The position numbers and the translations under genes were made by a program. 26,485 nt of DNA from a virus: the IMG/VR virus record IMGVR_UViG_3300025930_000034, positions 1-26,485 of that record. One strand, 5' to 3'. Numbering within the stretch: the stretch's first letter is position 1; every line of letters starts with the position of its first letter. The notes beneath the pieces were generated by a model that was not told the DNA's origin, made no database searches, and was given only the letters and a program-made list of their open reading frames with translations. Of this stretch, positions 8,401 through 14,136 are shown one piece after another.

Positions 8401-8649
8401 ATGACCGACAAGATCACCATCGAACTCACCCTTGAGCAGGCCGAAGACATCTTCGACGCCATCAACGTCGCCTCGCTGCGCTACGCCGACAAGGCCGACG
8501 AGGCGAAGCGCGAACTGGGCGCCTACGACTGGCGCCTGTCGAGCGCCGAGAAGCTGCAGGCCTACGAGGACCGGCGCGACCTGTTCACCAAGCGCTGGAT
8601 CGAATTCTACCAAGTGATGAAGGTCGTCAGGAAAGGAGGTGTGGCATGA
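8401..8649 (+). CDS. Hypothetical early protein, helical (82 aa)
   Basis: Unknown function. An 82-aa, highly charged and mainly helical protein (ITIELTLEQAEDIFDAINVAS, then a Lys/Glu/Ala/Arg-rich helix). The start resembles the short 'T-L-E-Q-A' helical adaptor proteins common in phages. It begins one base after the preceding stop, and its own stop overlaps the next ATG by ATGA. The AAGGAGGT near its 3' end (8633-8640) serves the next gene. There is no signal peptide, TM segment or metal-binding motif. Confidence 0.75.
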   Translation: MTDKITIELTLEQAEDIFDAINVASLRYADKADEAKRELGAYDWRLSSAEKLQAYEDRRDLFTKRWIEFYQVMKVVRKGGVA

Positions 8650-8870
8650 TGAAGTTTCATCGTGACCATCGCGTTACCGTCGATGGCACCCAAGTCGGGA
8701 CTTGGTCCCGCCCCGATCCAAGCGGCGCAGCTTGGACACGCAGCCCAGTGTGGGTGTTTCGTTCGCTTGATCGGAGAGTGGTCGAGCAGGGCAAGACCCG
8801 CAAGCAGTTGTTCGAATTTGTCCAACTGATCGAACAAGCATTGTTGAAGCACACCAAGGGGGAGGCATGA
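8646..8870 (+). CDS. Hypothetical early protein (74 aa)
   Basis: Unknown function. The 74-aa product has a Trp-rich N-terminal half (GTWSRPDPSGAAWTRSPVWVF) and a C-terminal amphipathic helix (LFEFVQLIEQALLKH). Two in-frame ATGs (8646 and 8649) follow AAGGAGGT; the first gives a 5-nt spacing and the second 8 nt, so the true start may be the second. It overlaps both neighbours by 4 nt, in the middle of a coupled cluster of small genes. Confidence 0.7.
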   Translation: MMKFHRDHRVTVDGTQVGTWSRPDPSGAAWTRSPVWVFRSLDRRVVEQGKTRKQLFEFVQLIEQALLKHTKGEA

Positions 8871-9064
8871 TGCGTAACCTAGATGGTTTCACCCTCGCTG
8901 GCTTCATCAAGCGCGCCAAAACGATTTTGCGCGAGGAGCATCCAGAATTACCGAATGACATCTGGCATGAACGATGGAGCGGCATCTGCGAGGATCACTG
9001 GAACGTCGAGTTGATCCCGCAGCAAGCAGTGGATGCGATCTTGATCACGGAGGGATTTGAGTGA
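8867..9064 (+). CDS. Hypothetical early protein (65 aa)
   Basis: Unknown function. A 65-aa protein with a helical N-terminus (FTLAGFIKRAKTIL) and conserved-looking Trp/His positions (NDIWHERWSGICEDHWNVEL), which could be a small binding module. Tandem ATGs at 8867 and 8870 follow a GGGGGAGG site. It overlaps the preceding stop by ATGA and is coupled to the next gene by GTGATG. No domain is recognisable. Confidence 0.7.
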   Translation: MMRNLDGFTLAGFIKRAKTILREEHPELPNDIWHERWSGICEDHWNVELIPQQAVDAILITEGFE

Positions 9065-9303
9065 TGGCGAACCCCTTCGACGTGCTGGTGGAGCACTTGG
9101 TGCGCAACTCGACCGTTTCGCACGTGCTCGACCGGCTGGAGAACTTGTGCGTCGAGAGCGCGCAGGAGGCGCGCAGGGATGGCGACGAGGGAACGGCGCG
9201 TTCGTGGGACCGCAAGGGATGGGCAATCAATGTCGCCAGAGGCGAAGTTGCCCATGAGGAGAACTACCGCTTTTTCTGCAACAACGAGGAGGAAGCCCAA
9301 TGA
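9064..9303 (+). CDS. Hypothetical early protein (79 aa)
   Basis: Unknown function. A 79-aa acidic protein; its first half is helical (FDVLVEHLVRNSTVSHVLDRLENLC). The ATG at 9064 (TGATG overlap with the previous stop) was chosen; a GTG at 9061 is an alternative in the same frame and adds one residue. The stop overlaps the next start by ATGA. It is the last member of the 8178-9303 string before the zinc-ribbon/winged-helix gene. Confidence 0.7.
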   Translation: MANPFDVLVEHLVRNSTVSHVLDRLENLCVESAQEARRDGDEGTARSWDRKGWAINVARGEVAHEENYRFFCNNEEEAQ

Positions 9304-9623
9304 GGACCAGAACGACATGCCCCACCTGCGGGGCCAGACTGCGGATGAAGCGATTCGGCATCGAGATGTCGCCGCTCAAGGCGCAGCTGCTCGACATCGT
9401 CAGGGCGTCGGGCAACGATGGCGTCGAATCGGAGGCGCTGCTGGAGCGACTCCCGATCAAAGGGGTGAAGCGCCAGCGCACGCTCAACGTCCACATCAAC
9501 CAGATCAACGAGGCCATGACCGACACGCCTTGGCGCATCATTGGTTATAAGGGGACGAAATTTTTCGTGCGCAAGGATCGAAAGGCCTTGCCTAAAGGAT
9601 TAAAGCATGGTTTAACTCAGTGA
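9300..9623 (+). CDS. Zinc-ribbon plus winged-helix DNA-binding protein (107 aa), putative regulator
   Basis: A probable small DNA-binding regulator. Seen: an N-terminal CxxC (CPTCGARL, Cys7 and Cys10), then about 70 residues resembling the winged helix of OmpR-type response regulators: LLDIVRASGNDGVESEALLERL, then RTLNVHINQINEAM (recognition-helix-like; compare the T-x-x-V-H-I-x-x-L-R of that family) and IIGYKGTKFFVRK (wing). Only one CxxC is present, so metal binding may be partial or dimeric. The last ~14 codons are shared with promoter copy 2, which begins at 9581. A regulator that overlaps one of the four repeated promoters is a natural candidate for binding them, but that is inference. 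Confidence 0.75.
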   Translation: MRTRTTCPTCGARLRMKRFGIEMSPLKAQLLDIVRASGNDGVESEALLERLPIKGVKRQRTLNVHINQINEAMTDTPWRIIGYKGTKFFVRKDRKALPKGLKHGLTQ

Positions 9624-9643
9624 CGGACAAACAGGAGATTCGA
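9581..9643 (+). promoter_or_regulatory. Repeated early promoter/leader, copy 2
   Basis: AAAGGCCTTGCC, -35-like TTGCCT (9588-9593), 17-nt spacer, -10-like TTTAAC (9611-9616), then GTGACGGACAA and CAGGAGATTC before the ATG at 9644. It matches copy 1 closely and shares an upstream T-tract and GCAAG element with it. It overlaps the 3' end of the winged-helix gene, so the transcription signal is embedded in coding sequence. Confidence 0.55.
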
Positions 9644-10021
9644 ATGACCCGTTTCCACAATCTCGAATGCCCCGACTGCAAGCGCCAGAAGCTGGTCGAG
9701 GTGCCCTCGACCACCGCGTTCCACTGCTGCCGCAACTGGGACGTTGCTGTCGAGACGCAGCGCGAGGGCATGCTGCTGAACTACACCGTGACGTGGACAC
9801 CGATGGCGCCCAAGTCAAAGTCCTCGCGCCTGCCGCGCGGCGGCCACGACGTCGAAAGCTGGATGGTCGAGCCACACGGCAACGGATTCGTGCTGGTAGA
9901 CGAGTATGGCGAACTCGTAGACGACCGCGAGTTCACCTCGATGCAGGCGGCGCAGGAGGCGCTGCACGAGGTGATCATCGACGAGTTGGCGGCGCGGCAG
10001 GACCATGGGCCGGATCGATGA
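9644..10021 (+). CDS. Zinc-ribbon hypothetical protein (125 aa)
   Basis: Unknown function. The N-terminus has a likely zinc knuckle (Cys9, Cys12, Cys28, Cys29), followed by a beta-rich middle (LNYTVTWTPM) and a C-terminal helix (SMQAAQEALHEVIIDELAARQ). I chose the ATG at 9644, which sits behind the conserved CAGGAGATTC leader; an upstream GTG at 9620 in the same frame falls inside that leader and is unlikely. The stop overlaps the next start by ATGA. Early position and zinc knuckle hint at nucleic-acid or protein binding, but nothing is specific. Confidence 0.75.
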   Translation: MTRFHNLECPDCKRQKLVEVPSTTAFHCCRNWDVAVETQREGMLLNYTVTWTPMAPKSKSSRLPRGGHDVESWMVEPHGNGFVLVDEYGELVDDREFTSMQAAQEALHEVIIDELAARQDHGPDR

Positions 10022-10140
10022 AAACATTGGGAATGGTTCTCGCAATGTGGCTCGCTCTTCCACTCATTGCCATCGGGTTGTTGGGAATATTCATGGTCGT
10101 CGCGTTCATCTTCTCGGTAGTGCAGTGGGTGTTCCTATGA
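10018..10140 (+). CDS. Single-span membrane mini-protein (40 aa)
   Basis: A 40-aa protein that is almost entirely hydrophobic (MVLAMWLALPLIAIGLLGIFMV and on to VVQWVFL), consistent with one long or two short inner-membrane helices after a single N-terminal Lys. It overlaps its neighbours by ATGA at both ends, so it is translated within the early operon. It could be a membrane-acting toxin-like or superinfection-exclusion peptide; no homologue is recognised. The frame also opens further upstream, but that extension is the preceding gene read out of frame. Confidence 0.65.
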   Translation: MKTLGMVLAMWLALPLIAIGLLGIFMVVAFIFSVVQWVFL

Positions 10141-10394
10141 ACAAGCTACAGGCCAAGCGCGCCGCCGCCTTGGCGGCGCAGTACGGACGTCTCGTCGAGC
10201 AGCGCGACGACACGATCGACAAACTCACCCGCATCGCGCTCAAGCTGAAGTCGATCGAGAAACAGCTGTCGCGCTACGAGCGGATCAAGGCCGGGGGCAA
10301 GAAGGGCAACACCTTCTCGCTCACTGGCTTCCTGCCGCTGCCCCCGGGGTCTGTGCGTCCGCTGCCCCCGGATGGGGACGACGTCGGGATCTGA
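10137..10394 (+). CDS. Coiled-coil hypothetical protein (85 aa)
   Basis: Unknown function. Residues 1-55 are a basic, Ala/Lys/Arg/Leu-rich helix, a probable coiled coil (LVEQRDDTIDKLTRIALKLKSIEKQL). The C-terminus is a Pro/Gly-rich tail (LPLPPGSVRPLPPDGDD). The start overlaps the 40-aa membrane gene by ATGA. The gene ends 22 nt before promoter copy 3. Confidence 0.7.
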   Translation: MNKLQAKRAAALAAQYGRLVEQRDDTIDKLTRIALKLKSIEKQLSRYERIKAGGKKGNTFSLTGFLPLPPGSVRPLPPDGDDVGI

Positions 10395-10416
10395 AAAAAG
10401 TGCAGAGGCAGGGCCA

Positions 10417-10488
10417 AAAGGCCTTGCCTTTACCCCTGAGACGTGGGACAACAGCTGGCCATCTTCTGGCGCAACCCGGAGATTCCCA
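10417..10488 (+). promoter_or_regulatory. Repeated early promoter/leader, copy 3
   Basis: AAAGGCCTTGCCTTT, -35-like TTGCCT (10424-10429), 17-nt spacer, -10-like GACAAC (10447-10452), then AGCTGGCC, CTGGCGCAACC and GGAGATTC before the ATG at 10489. The -35 sits in an inverted repeat AAAGGC-CTT-GCCTTT, which could be an operator. Its downstream leader is nearly the same as copy 4. Confidence 0.5.
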
Positions 10489-10671
10489 ATGGATAGCACC
10501 CGTTTCGTCATCGGTACCGAGGCCGCCGCCCGCAAGCTGGCTGACCTCGACCGTTACTACCGCCCGGTGCGCCTGCGCAGCGGTCGATGGATCGTCTGGG
10601 ATGACCGATCGGAGCACGAGGTAGAGTTCGACGAGAACGCCTTCAACGGCCCGCTGAGCGAGGTGGACTAA
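10489..10671 (+). CDS. Hypothetical early protein (60 aa)
   Basis: Unknown function. A 60-aa protein with a charged helix (EAAARKLADLDRYY), then two beta-strand-like segments (RPVRLRSGRWIVWDD, HEVEFDENAF). The start ATG follows the conserved CCGGAGATTC leader of promoter copy 3; the longer open frame upstream runs through that leader and is rejected. It ends 1 nt before the next ATG. Confidence 0.7.
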   Translation: MDSTRFVIGTEAAARKLADLDRYYRPVRLRSGRWIVWDDRSEHEVEFDENAFNGPLSEVD

Positions 10672-10672
10672 C

Positions 10673-11365
10673 ATGAGCAACTTCAAATTCGTCATCATTG
10701 AGCGCAACGGAATGGGCCGCTTCCGCGCCCTCCCCAAGCTGGCGTTCGAAACCGAACAGGCCGCCAACGACTACATTGTCAAGACGTACCACGCCGGCTA
10801 CCGCGCCCAGTTCCACGTCGAATCGCGCATGCTGGAGGCCGACGACACCAACGACCGGATGACCTGCCAGTGCTGTGGCCGCAAGATCCTCGCCAAGAAG
10901 GGCCGCATCGCGAACCACGGCTACCAGCGTCCCGGCACCGGCTGGCAGACCGCCAGCTGCGCGGGCGCGCAGCAGCTGCCTTTCGAGGTGGCGCGCGACA
11001 CGCTGGGATGGTTGATCGACAGCATGAAGCGCCGACGCGAATACATGCTCGAAACCCGCCACGCGGTGTTCAACGAGACGGCCCCGGTCGTTTTCACCTA
11101 TTTCGAGTATGGCAAGAACGGCAAGCGCGAGGAGAAGACACTGAGGTTCACCCGCGACAGCTTCAAGGCGACGATCGATGCGTCGAGCTATCGAATGGGC
11201 TACTACGGCAACGATGCCCAGTTCAACGCCTTCAAGGCACGCGACCTGCGCAACCGCGACGCCGAGATCAGGCGCACCGAGGAGTGGGTCGCGGAGATGC
11301 AGGCGCGCTTCGACGGCTGGCAGCAGACGCACAAGCACGACGGCGAATTGTGGGTGAGGATCTGA
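10673..11365 (+). CDS. Zinc-motif conserved phage/bacterial protein (230 aa)
   Basis: Function unknown. The central part carries a probable zinc site: CQCCGRKI (Cys65, Cys68), His82 in NHGYQRPGTGWQ, and Cys96 in ASCAGA. This C-x2-C/H-G-Y-x-R-P/W-Q-T-x-S-C layout recurs in hypothetical proteins of phages and GC-rich bacteria. The C-terminal 60 residues form a charged helix (RDLRNRDAEIRRTEEWVAEM). The N-terminal ~45 residues (FKFVIIERNGMGRF) look like a small beta domain. It is co-transcribed with the 60-aa gene before it, 1 nt apart. The sequence suggests nucleic-acid binding but does not show it. Confidence 0.8.
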   Translation: MSNFKFVIIERNGMGRFRALPKLAFETEQAANDYIVKTYHAGYRAQFHVESRMLEADDTNDRMTCQCCGRKILAKKGRIANHGYQRPGTGWQTASCAGAQQLPFEVARDTLGWLIDSMKRRREYMLETRHAVFNETAPVVFTYFEYGKNGKREEKTLRFTRDSFKATIDASSYRMGYYGNDAQFNAFKARDLRNRDAEIRRTEEWVAEMQARFDGWQQTHKHDGELWVRI

Positions 11366-11366
11366 T

Positions 11367-11442
11367 AAAGGCCTTGCCTTTCACCCGCAGACGTGAGACA
11401 ACAGCTGGCCAGCAGGTGCTGGCGCAACCGGAGATTCGCCCC
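11367..11442 (+). promoter_or_regulatory. Repeated early promoter/leader, copy 4
   Basis: AAAGGCCTTGCCTTT, -35-like TTGCCT (11374-11379), 17-nt spacer, -10-like GACAAC (11397-11402), then AGCTGGCC, CTGGCGCAACC and GGAGATTC before the ATG at 11443. It starts right after the stop of the 230-aa gene and shares the AAAGGC-CTT-GCCTTT inverted repeat with copy 3. Confidence 0.5.
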
Positions 11443-11625
11443 ATGAACCAGACCGCCAAAGACTACCGCAACCAGCTGCGCCGCGAGATCAACGACAAGG
11501 CGCTGGCCGCGTTCAAGCGGGCGAAGACCGACAAGGCCCGCCAGAAGGCCGAGACGGAGCGGCTGCACCTGATTGCGATGATGGACGAAGCCGATCGCGC
11601 CGATGCGCTCGCTGGCCGCAGCTGA
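11443..11625 (+). CDS. Small helical basic protein (60 aa)
   Basis: Unknown function. A 60-aa, almost wholly helical and highly charged protein (YRNQLRREINDKALAAFKRA, then KARQKAETERLHLIAMMDEA), likely a coiled coil. The ATG at 11443 directly follows the leader of promoter copy 4. The upstream part of the same open frame is the preceding gene read out of frame. It precedes the SF1 helicase by 58 nt. Confidence 0.7.
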   Translation: MNQTAKDYRNQLRREINDKALAAFKRAKTDKARQKAETERLHLIAMMDEADRADALAGRS

Positions 11626-11683
11626 ACTTCAACACCGCTTGCCACATCGAATCGACCCCCGACCCAACAACCGGAGCGTCCCA

Positions 11684-13216
11684 ATGAACCTCACCCAGCA
11701 GCAGTCAGACTTCGTCTACGCGGTCACCGCGCAGGACCGCAACATCGCGCTGATCGCGCGCGCCGGCACCGGCAAGACCTCGACCATCCTCGCGGCGGTC
11801 GATGCGCTGCGCGAGACTTCCCCGCAGCTGACGATCACGGTCTGCGCCTACAACAAGGCGATCGAGGTCGAGATCTCGGCCAAGCTGAAGGCCAATGGCC
11901 ACACCGACTGGAAGACCACTGCGGCGCAGACCGCGCATGCCATGGGGTGGGGCCTCGTGCGCTTTGCCTTCCGTTCCCCCGACATCGACAAGTTCAAGGT
12001 GCGCAACATCGTCGATGCGGCGATCAAGAACGACAAGAGTGACGCGCAGCTGCGCAGCGTCCTGAGCCAGTACGCCACGCAGGTGACCGAACTGGTGTCG
12101 AAGGCGAAGCTGGCCGGCATCGGCTTCTTCGACGACGCTCCGATCGGATCGGTCGATGTCTGGGCGCAACTGGCGGAACACTACGACATCAACGGGCTGG
12201 ACGAGACGGACGCGCTGGATCTGGTGATCAGGGCGGCGCAGTGGGTCTACAAGCAGTCGCTGCAGCAGACCAACGTCGTCGATTTCGACGACATGATCCT
12301 GTTCCCGCTGGTGAAGAACCTGCGGGTGAAGTTCACCCGCGACGTGATCTTCGTGGACGAGGCGCAGGACATCTCGCGTGCGCGTCAGGCATTGGTGCGC
12401 AAGTTCCTCTCCCCGGGCGGCCAGCTGCACATCGTGGGCGACGACCGGCAGGCGATCTACGGGTTCTCCGGCGCCGATGCCAACGCGCTGGAGAACATGA
12501 TCGAGCAGCTGGACGCGGTGGTGCTGCCGCTGACCATGACGTGGCGCTGCCCCAAGGCAGTGGTCGCGCTGGCGCAGCGCATCGTTCCGGACCTTGAGGC
12601 GGCCCCGGACGCGATCGCGGGAGAAGTCAGGGATGTCGAGCTTGCCGCGATCAATGACATCAAGTTCGTCCCCGGCAACGCCCTCCTGTGCCGCAACACG
12701 GCACCGCTGGTCGCGGCGGCCTATGGCCTGATCCGCCGTGGCATCGCGGCCAAGGTCGAGGGGCGCGACATCGGCATCGGGCTGGCCAAGCTGGCGCGCC
12801 GCTGGAAGGTAGAACTGATCGAGCAGCTGCTGCCGAAGCTGGAGGACTATCGCGTCGGCGAGATGCAGAAGGCGGCGGCGAAGGGTTCCGAGGCCAAGGC
12901 GCAGGAGGTTTCCGATCGGGTCGATACCCTGATCGAGATCTGCACGGCGTGCCAGAAGGCCGGCAAGCACGGCGTCGAGGACGTGGTGGCGTTCATCGCT
13001 GACCTGTTCGGTGACGACATCGACCCGAAGGCGTGCGTCACGCTGGCCACCTACCACCGTTCCAAGGGGCGCGAGTGGGACCACGTGTTCCTGATCGAGC
13101 ACGCCCTGCGCTGCCCTTCCAAGGCGGCGCGGCAGGACTGGCAGCGGCATCAGGAACAGAACCTCGCCTACGTCGCGATCACCCGGGCGAAGCAGAGCCT
13201 CACCTTTATCGGGTGA
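11684..13216 (+). CDS. SF1A DNA helicase (UvrD/PcrA-like)
   Basis: A 510-aa superfamily 1A ATP-dependent helicase, probably 3'-5'. All main motifs are visible: Q-motif (LTQQQSDFV, residues 3-11), Walker A ARAGTGKTST (25-34), Walker B VDEAQD (224-229), motif III GDDRQAIYGFSGA (252-264), motif IV LTMTWRCPKAV, motif V TYHRSKGREWDHVFL, and motif VI AYVAITRAKQSLTFIG at the C-terminus. It is shorter than bacterial UvrD (~720 aa), with reduced 1B/2B insertions. The ATG at 11684 is at the start of the Q-motif behind CCGGAG; the 27-codon upstream extension is rejected. It lies on the opposite strand from the main replication operon, so it may serve recombination or host-DNA processing rather than the fork. 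Confidence 0.95.
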   Translation: MNLTQQQSDFVYAVTAQDRNIALIARAGTGKTSTILAAVDALRETSPQLTITVCAYNKAIEVEISAKLKANGHTDWKTTAAQTAHAMGWGLVRFAFRSPDIDKFKVRNIVDAAIKNDKSDAQLRSVLSQYATQVTELVSKAKLAGIGFFDDAPIGSVDVWAQLAEHYDINGLDETDALDLVIRAAQWVYKQSLQQTNVVDFDDMILFPLVKNLRVKFTRDVIFVDEAQDISRARQALVRKFLSPGGQLHIVGDDRQAIYGFSGADANALENMIEQLDAVVLPLTMTWRCPKAVVALAQRIVPDLEAAPDAIAGEVRDVELAAINDIKFVPGNALLCRNTAPLVAAAYGLIRRGIAAKVEGRDIGIGLAKLARRWKVELIEQLLPKLEDYRVGEMQKAAAKGSEAKAQEVSDRVDTLIEICTACQKAGKHGVEDVVAFIADLFGDDIDPKACVTLATYHRSKGREWDHVFLIEHALRCPSKAARQDWQRHQEQNLAYVAITRAKQSLTFIG

Positions 13217-13222
13217 GCATCA

Positions 13223-13253
13223 CGGGCAGCAATTACCGCGTATTTGCTGCCCG
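13223..13253. terminator. Stem-loop after the SF1 helicase gene
   Basis: A perfect 10-bp inverted repeat, CGGGCAGCAA / TTGCTGCCCG, separated by 11 nt, lies 7 nt after the helicase stop. It has no T-tract, so it is not a typical intrinsic terminator. It could protect the 3' end of the mRNA, attenuate read-through into the SprT-like gene, or be a protein-binding site. Confidence 0.45.
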
Positions 13254-13292
13254 CCTACTCATCCGCCAACCCAAACAACAGGAGACAACCCA

Positions 13293-13901
13293 ATGAACAA
13301 ACTGATGAAATCCAAGAACGAGCCACTCACCCGCGACCAGTGGCTGAACGGCTTCATCGAAGCGGCGCGAGCGGCTTTCGAGGCCGGAGGAAATCCGCTT
13401 CCGCCGAACGTGCGGGCGGCGATCTGCCCGCCGCACCGGGCGAAGCAGCGCTATGTCGGCCTGTGCTGGTCCGACGCGGTGAGCGAGGACAACGGGCGAG
13501 AGATCTGGGTCACGGCGGGCGAGACGGACCCGGTGCGGGTGGCCGGCATCCTCGTGCATGAGCTTTGCCACGCCGCGCTGCCGCATGAGGTCAAGCACGG
13601 GAAGGAGTTCCGCCGGCTGGCGACCGACATGGGGCTGGAGGGGAAGATGACCGCGACCACGGAGGGGGAGATGTTCAAATTCATGTGGGAGCCCGTCCTG
13701 ACCAAGCTGGGGCCGCTCCCGGCGGCGCGCTTCACGGCCGGATACGCGGTGGACTTCCGGGTGCAGCGGACACCGAAGATGACGAACATGGCGTGCCCGG
13801 AGTGCGGCTTCGTGGCGAAGGTGCGGCTCGACCAGATGGCGATTGGCCGCCTGCGCTGCCCGGAGCATGACGTGCCGCTTTTACGGCCGAAGGAGAGGTG
13901 A
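13293..13901 (+). CDS. SprT-like zinc metalloprotease-fold protein
   Basis: A 202-aa SprT-like protein. Seen: the zincin motif VHELCH (88-93), a downstream third ligand region (HGKEF, His102), and a C-terminal zinc ribbon CPECGF...CPEH (Cys168, Cys171, Cys189, His192). This is the standard SprT layout, related to eukaryotic Spartan proteases that cleave DNA-protein crosslinks. The start follows an AGGAG site, and the gene ends just before the 29-bp inverted repeat. In a phage it could remove protein roadblocks or degrade a host DNA-bound protein; that is inferred. The last gene of the early plus-strand block. Confidence 0.9.
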   Translation: MNKLMKSKNEPLTRDQWLNGFIEAARAAFEAGGNPLPPNVRAAICPPHRAKQRYVGLCWSDAVSEDNGREIWVTAGETDPVRVAGILVHELCHAALPHEVKHGKEFRRLATDMGLEGKMTATTEGEMFKFMWEPVLTKLGPLPAARFTAGYAVDFRVQRTPKMTNMACPECGFVAKVRLDQMAIGRLRCPEHDVPLLRPKER

Positions 13902-13904
13902 AAA

Positions 13905-14047
13905 AGGTTCAGAGTTCAGAGTTGAGGCTCTCCAGCCTATCCCGCCCGGTTTCCCCTACCATCCACCATCTTCAACTTATTTACAATTTGCCATAGGGGT
14001 GTCCGTACTGGATGGGGAGGAGAGCCTCAACTCTGTACTCTGAACCT
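13905..14047. repeat. Long imperfect inverted repeat (29-bp arms, 85-nt loop), possible structured RNA or MITE-like element
   Basis: The arms at 13905-13933 and 14019-14047 pair at 28 of 29 positions (AGGTTCAGAGT... against ...ACTCTGAACCT). The loop contains further complementarity, CCCCTA (13953-13958) with TAGGGG (13994-13999), and CCATCC (13959-13964) with GGATGG (14010-14015). These two pairings cross, so they would form a pseudoknot or be alternatives. The region has lower GC than its surroundings and no convincing gene. It could be a hairpin RNA, a transcription boundary, or a remnant mobile element; no flanking target duplication was found. Confidence 0.75.
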
Positions 14048-14062
14048 GACGGTACGTCAGGT
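14044..14062. promoter_or_regulatory. Palindrome overlapping the inverted-repeat arm
   Basis: ACCTGACG-GTA-CGTCAGGT is a perfect 8-bp-arm palindrome. Its first four bases belong to the right arm of the 29-bp inverted repeat, so in RNA the two stems compete at the edge. There is no T-tract after it. It lies about 75 nt before the nuclease gene and could be an operator or a small terminator-like hairpin. Confidence 0.4.
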
Positions 14063-14136
14063 CCCTCCCCGGAAAACTCCTCCATTGCTCATCTGAAAAC
14101 AAAATGGTTGGATTGTTTCGACATGGAGGAATTGCG

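Noticed and set aside
9620-9643. GTG start for the 125-aa zinc-ribbon gene
   Set aside because: It falls in the conserved leader upstream of the GGAGATTC ribosome-binding region shared by four genes; the ATG at 9644 fits all four.
11705-13150. 481-aa open frame on the minus strand opposite the SF1 helicase
   Set aside because: All helicase motifs are intact on the plus strand, and the antisense translation is low-complexity with no recognisable motif.
13905-14047. Inverted repeat as an insertion sequence
   Set aside because: There is no transposase in the 85-nt interior and no clear flanking target duplication; only a MITE-like remnant remains possible.
14104-14136. Upstream ATG for the nuclease gene
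   Set aside because: It has no ribosome-binding site, while the ATG at 14137 follows GGAGG at good spacing.
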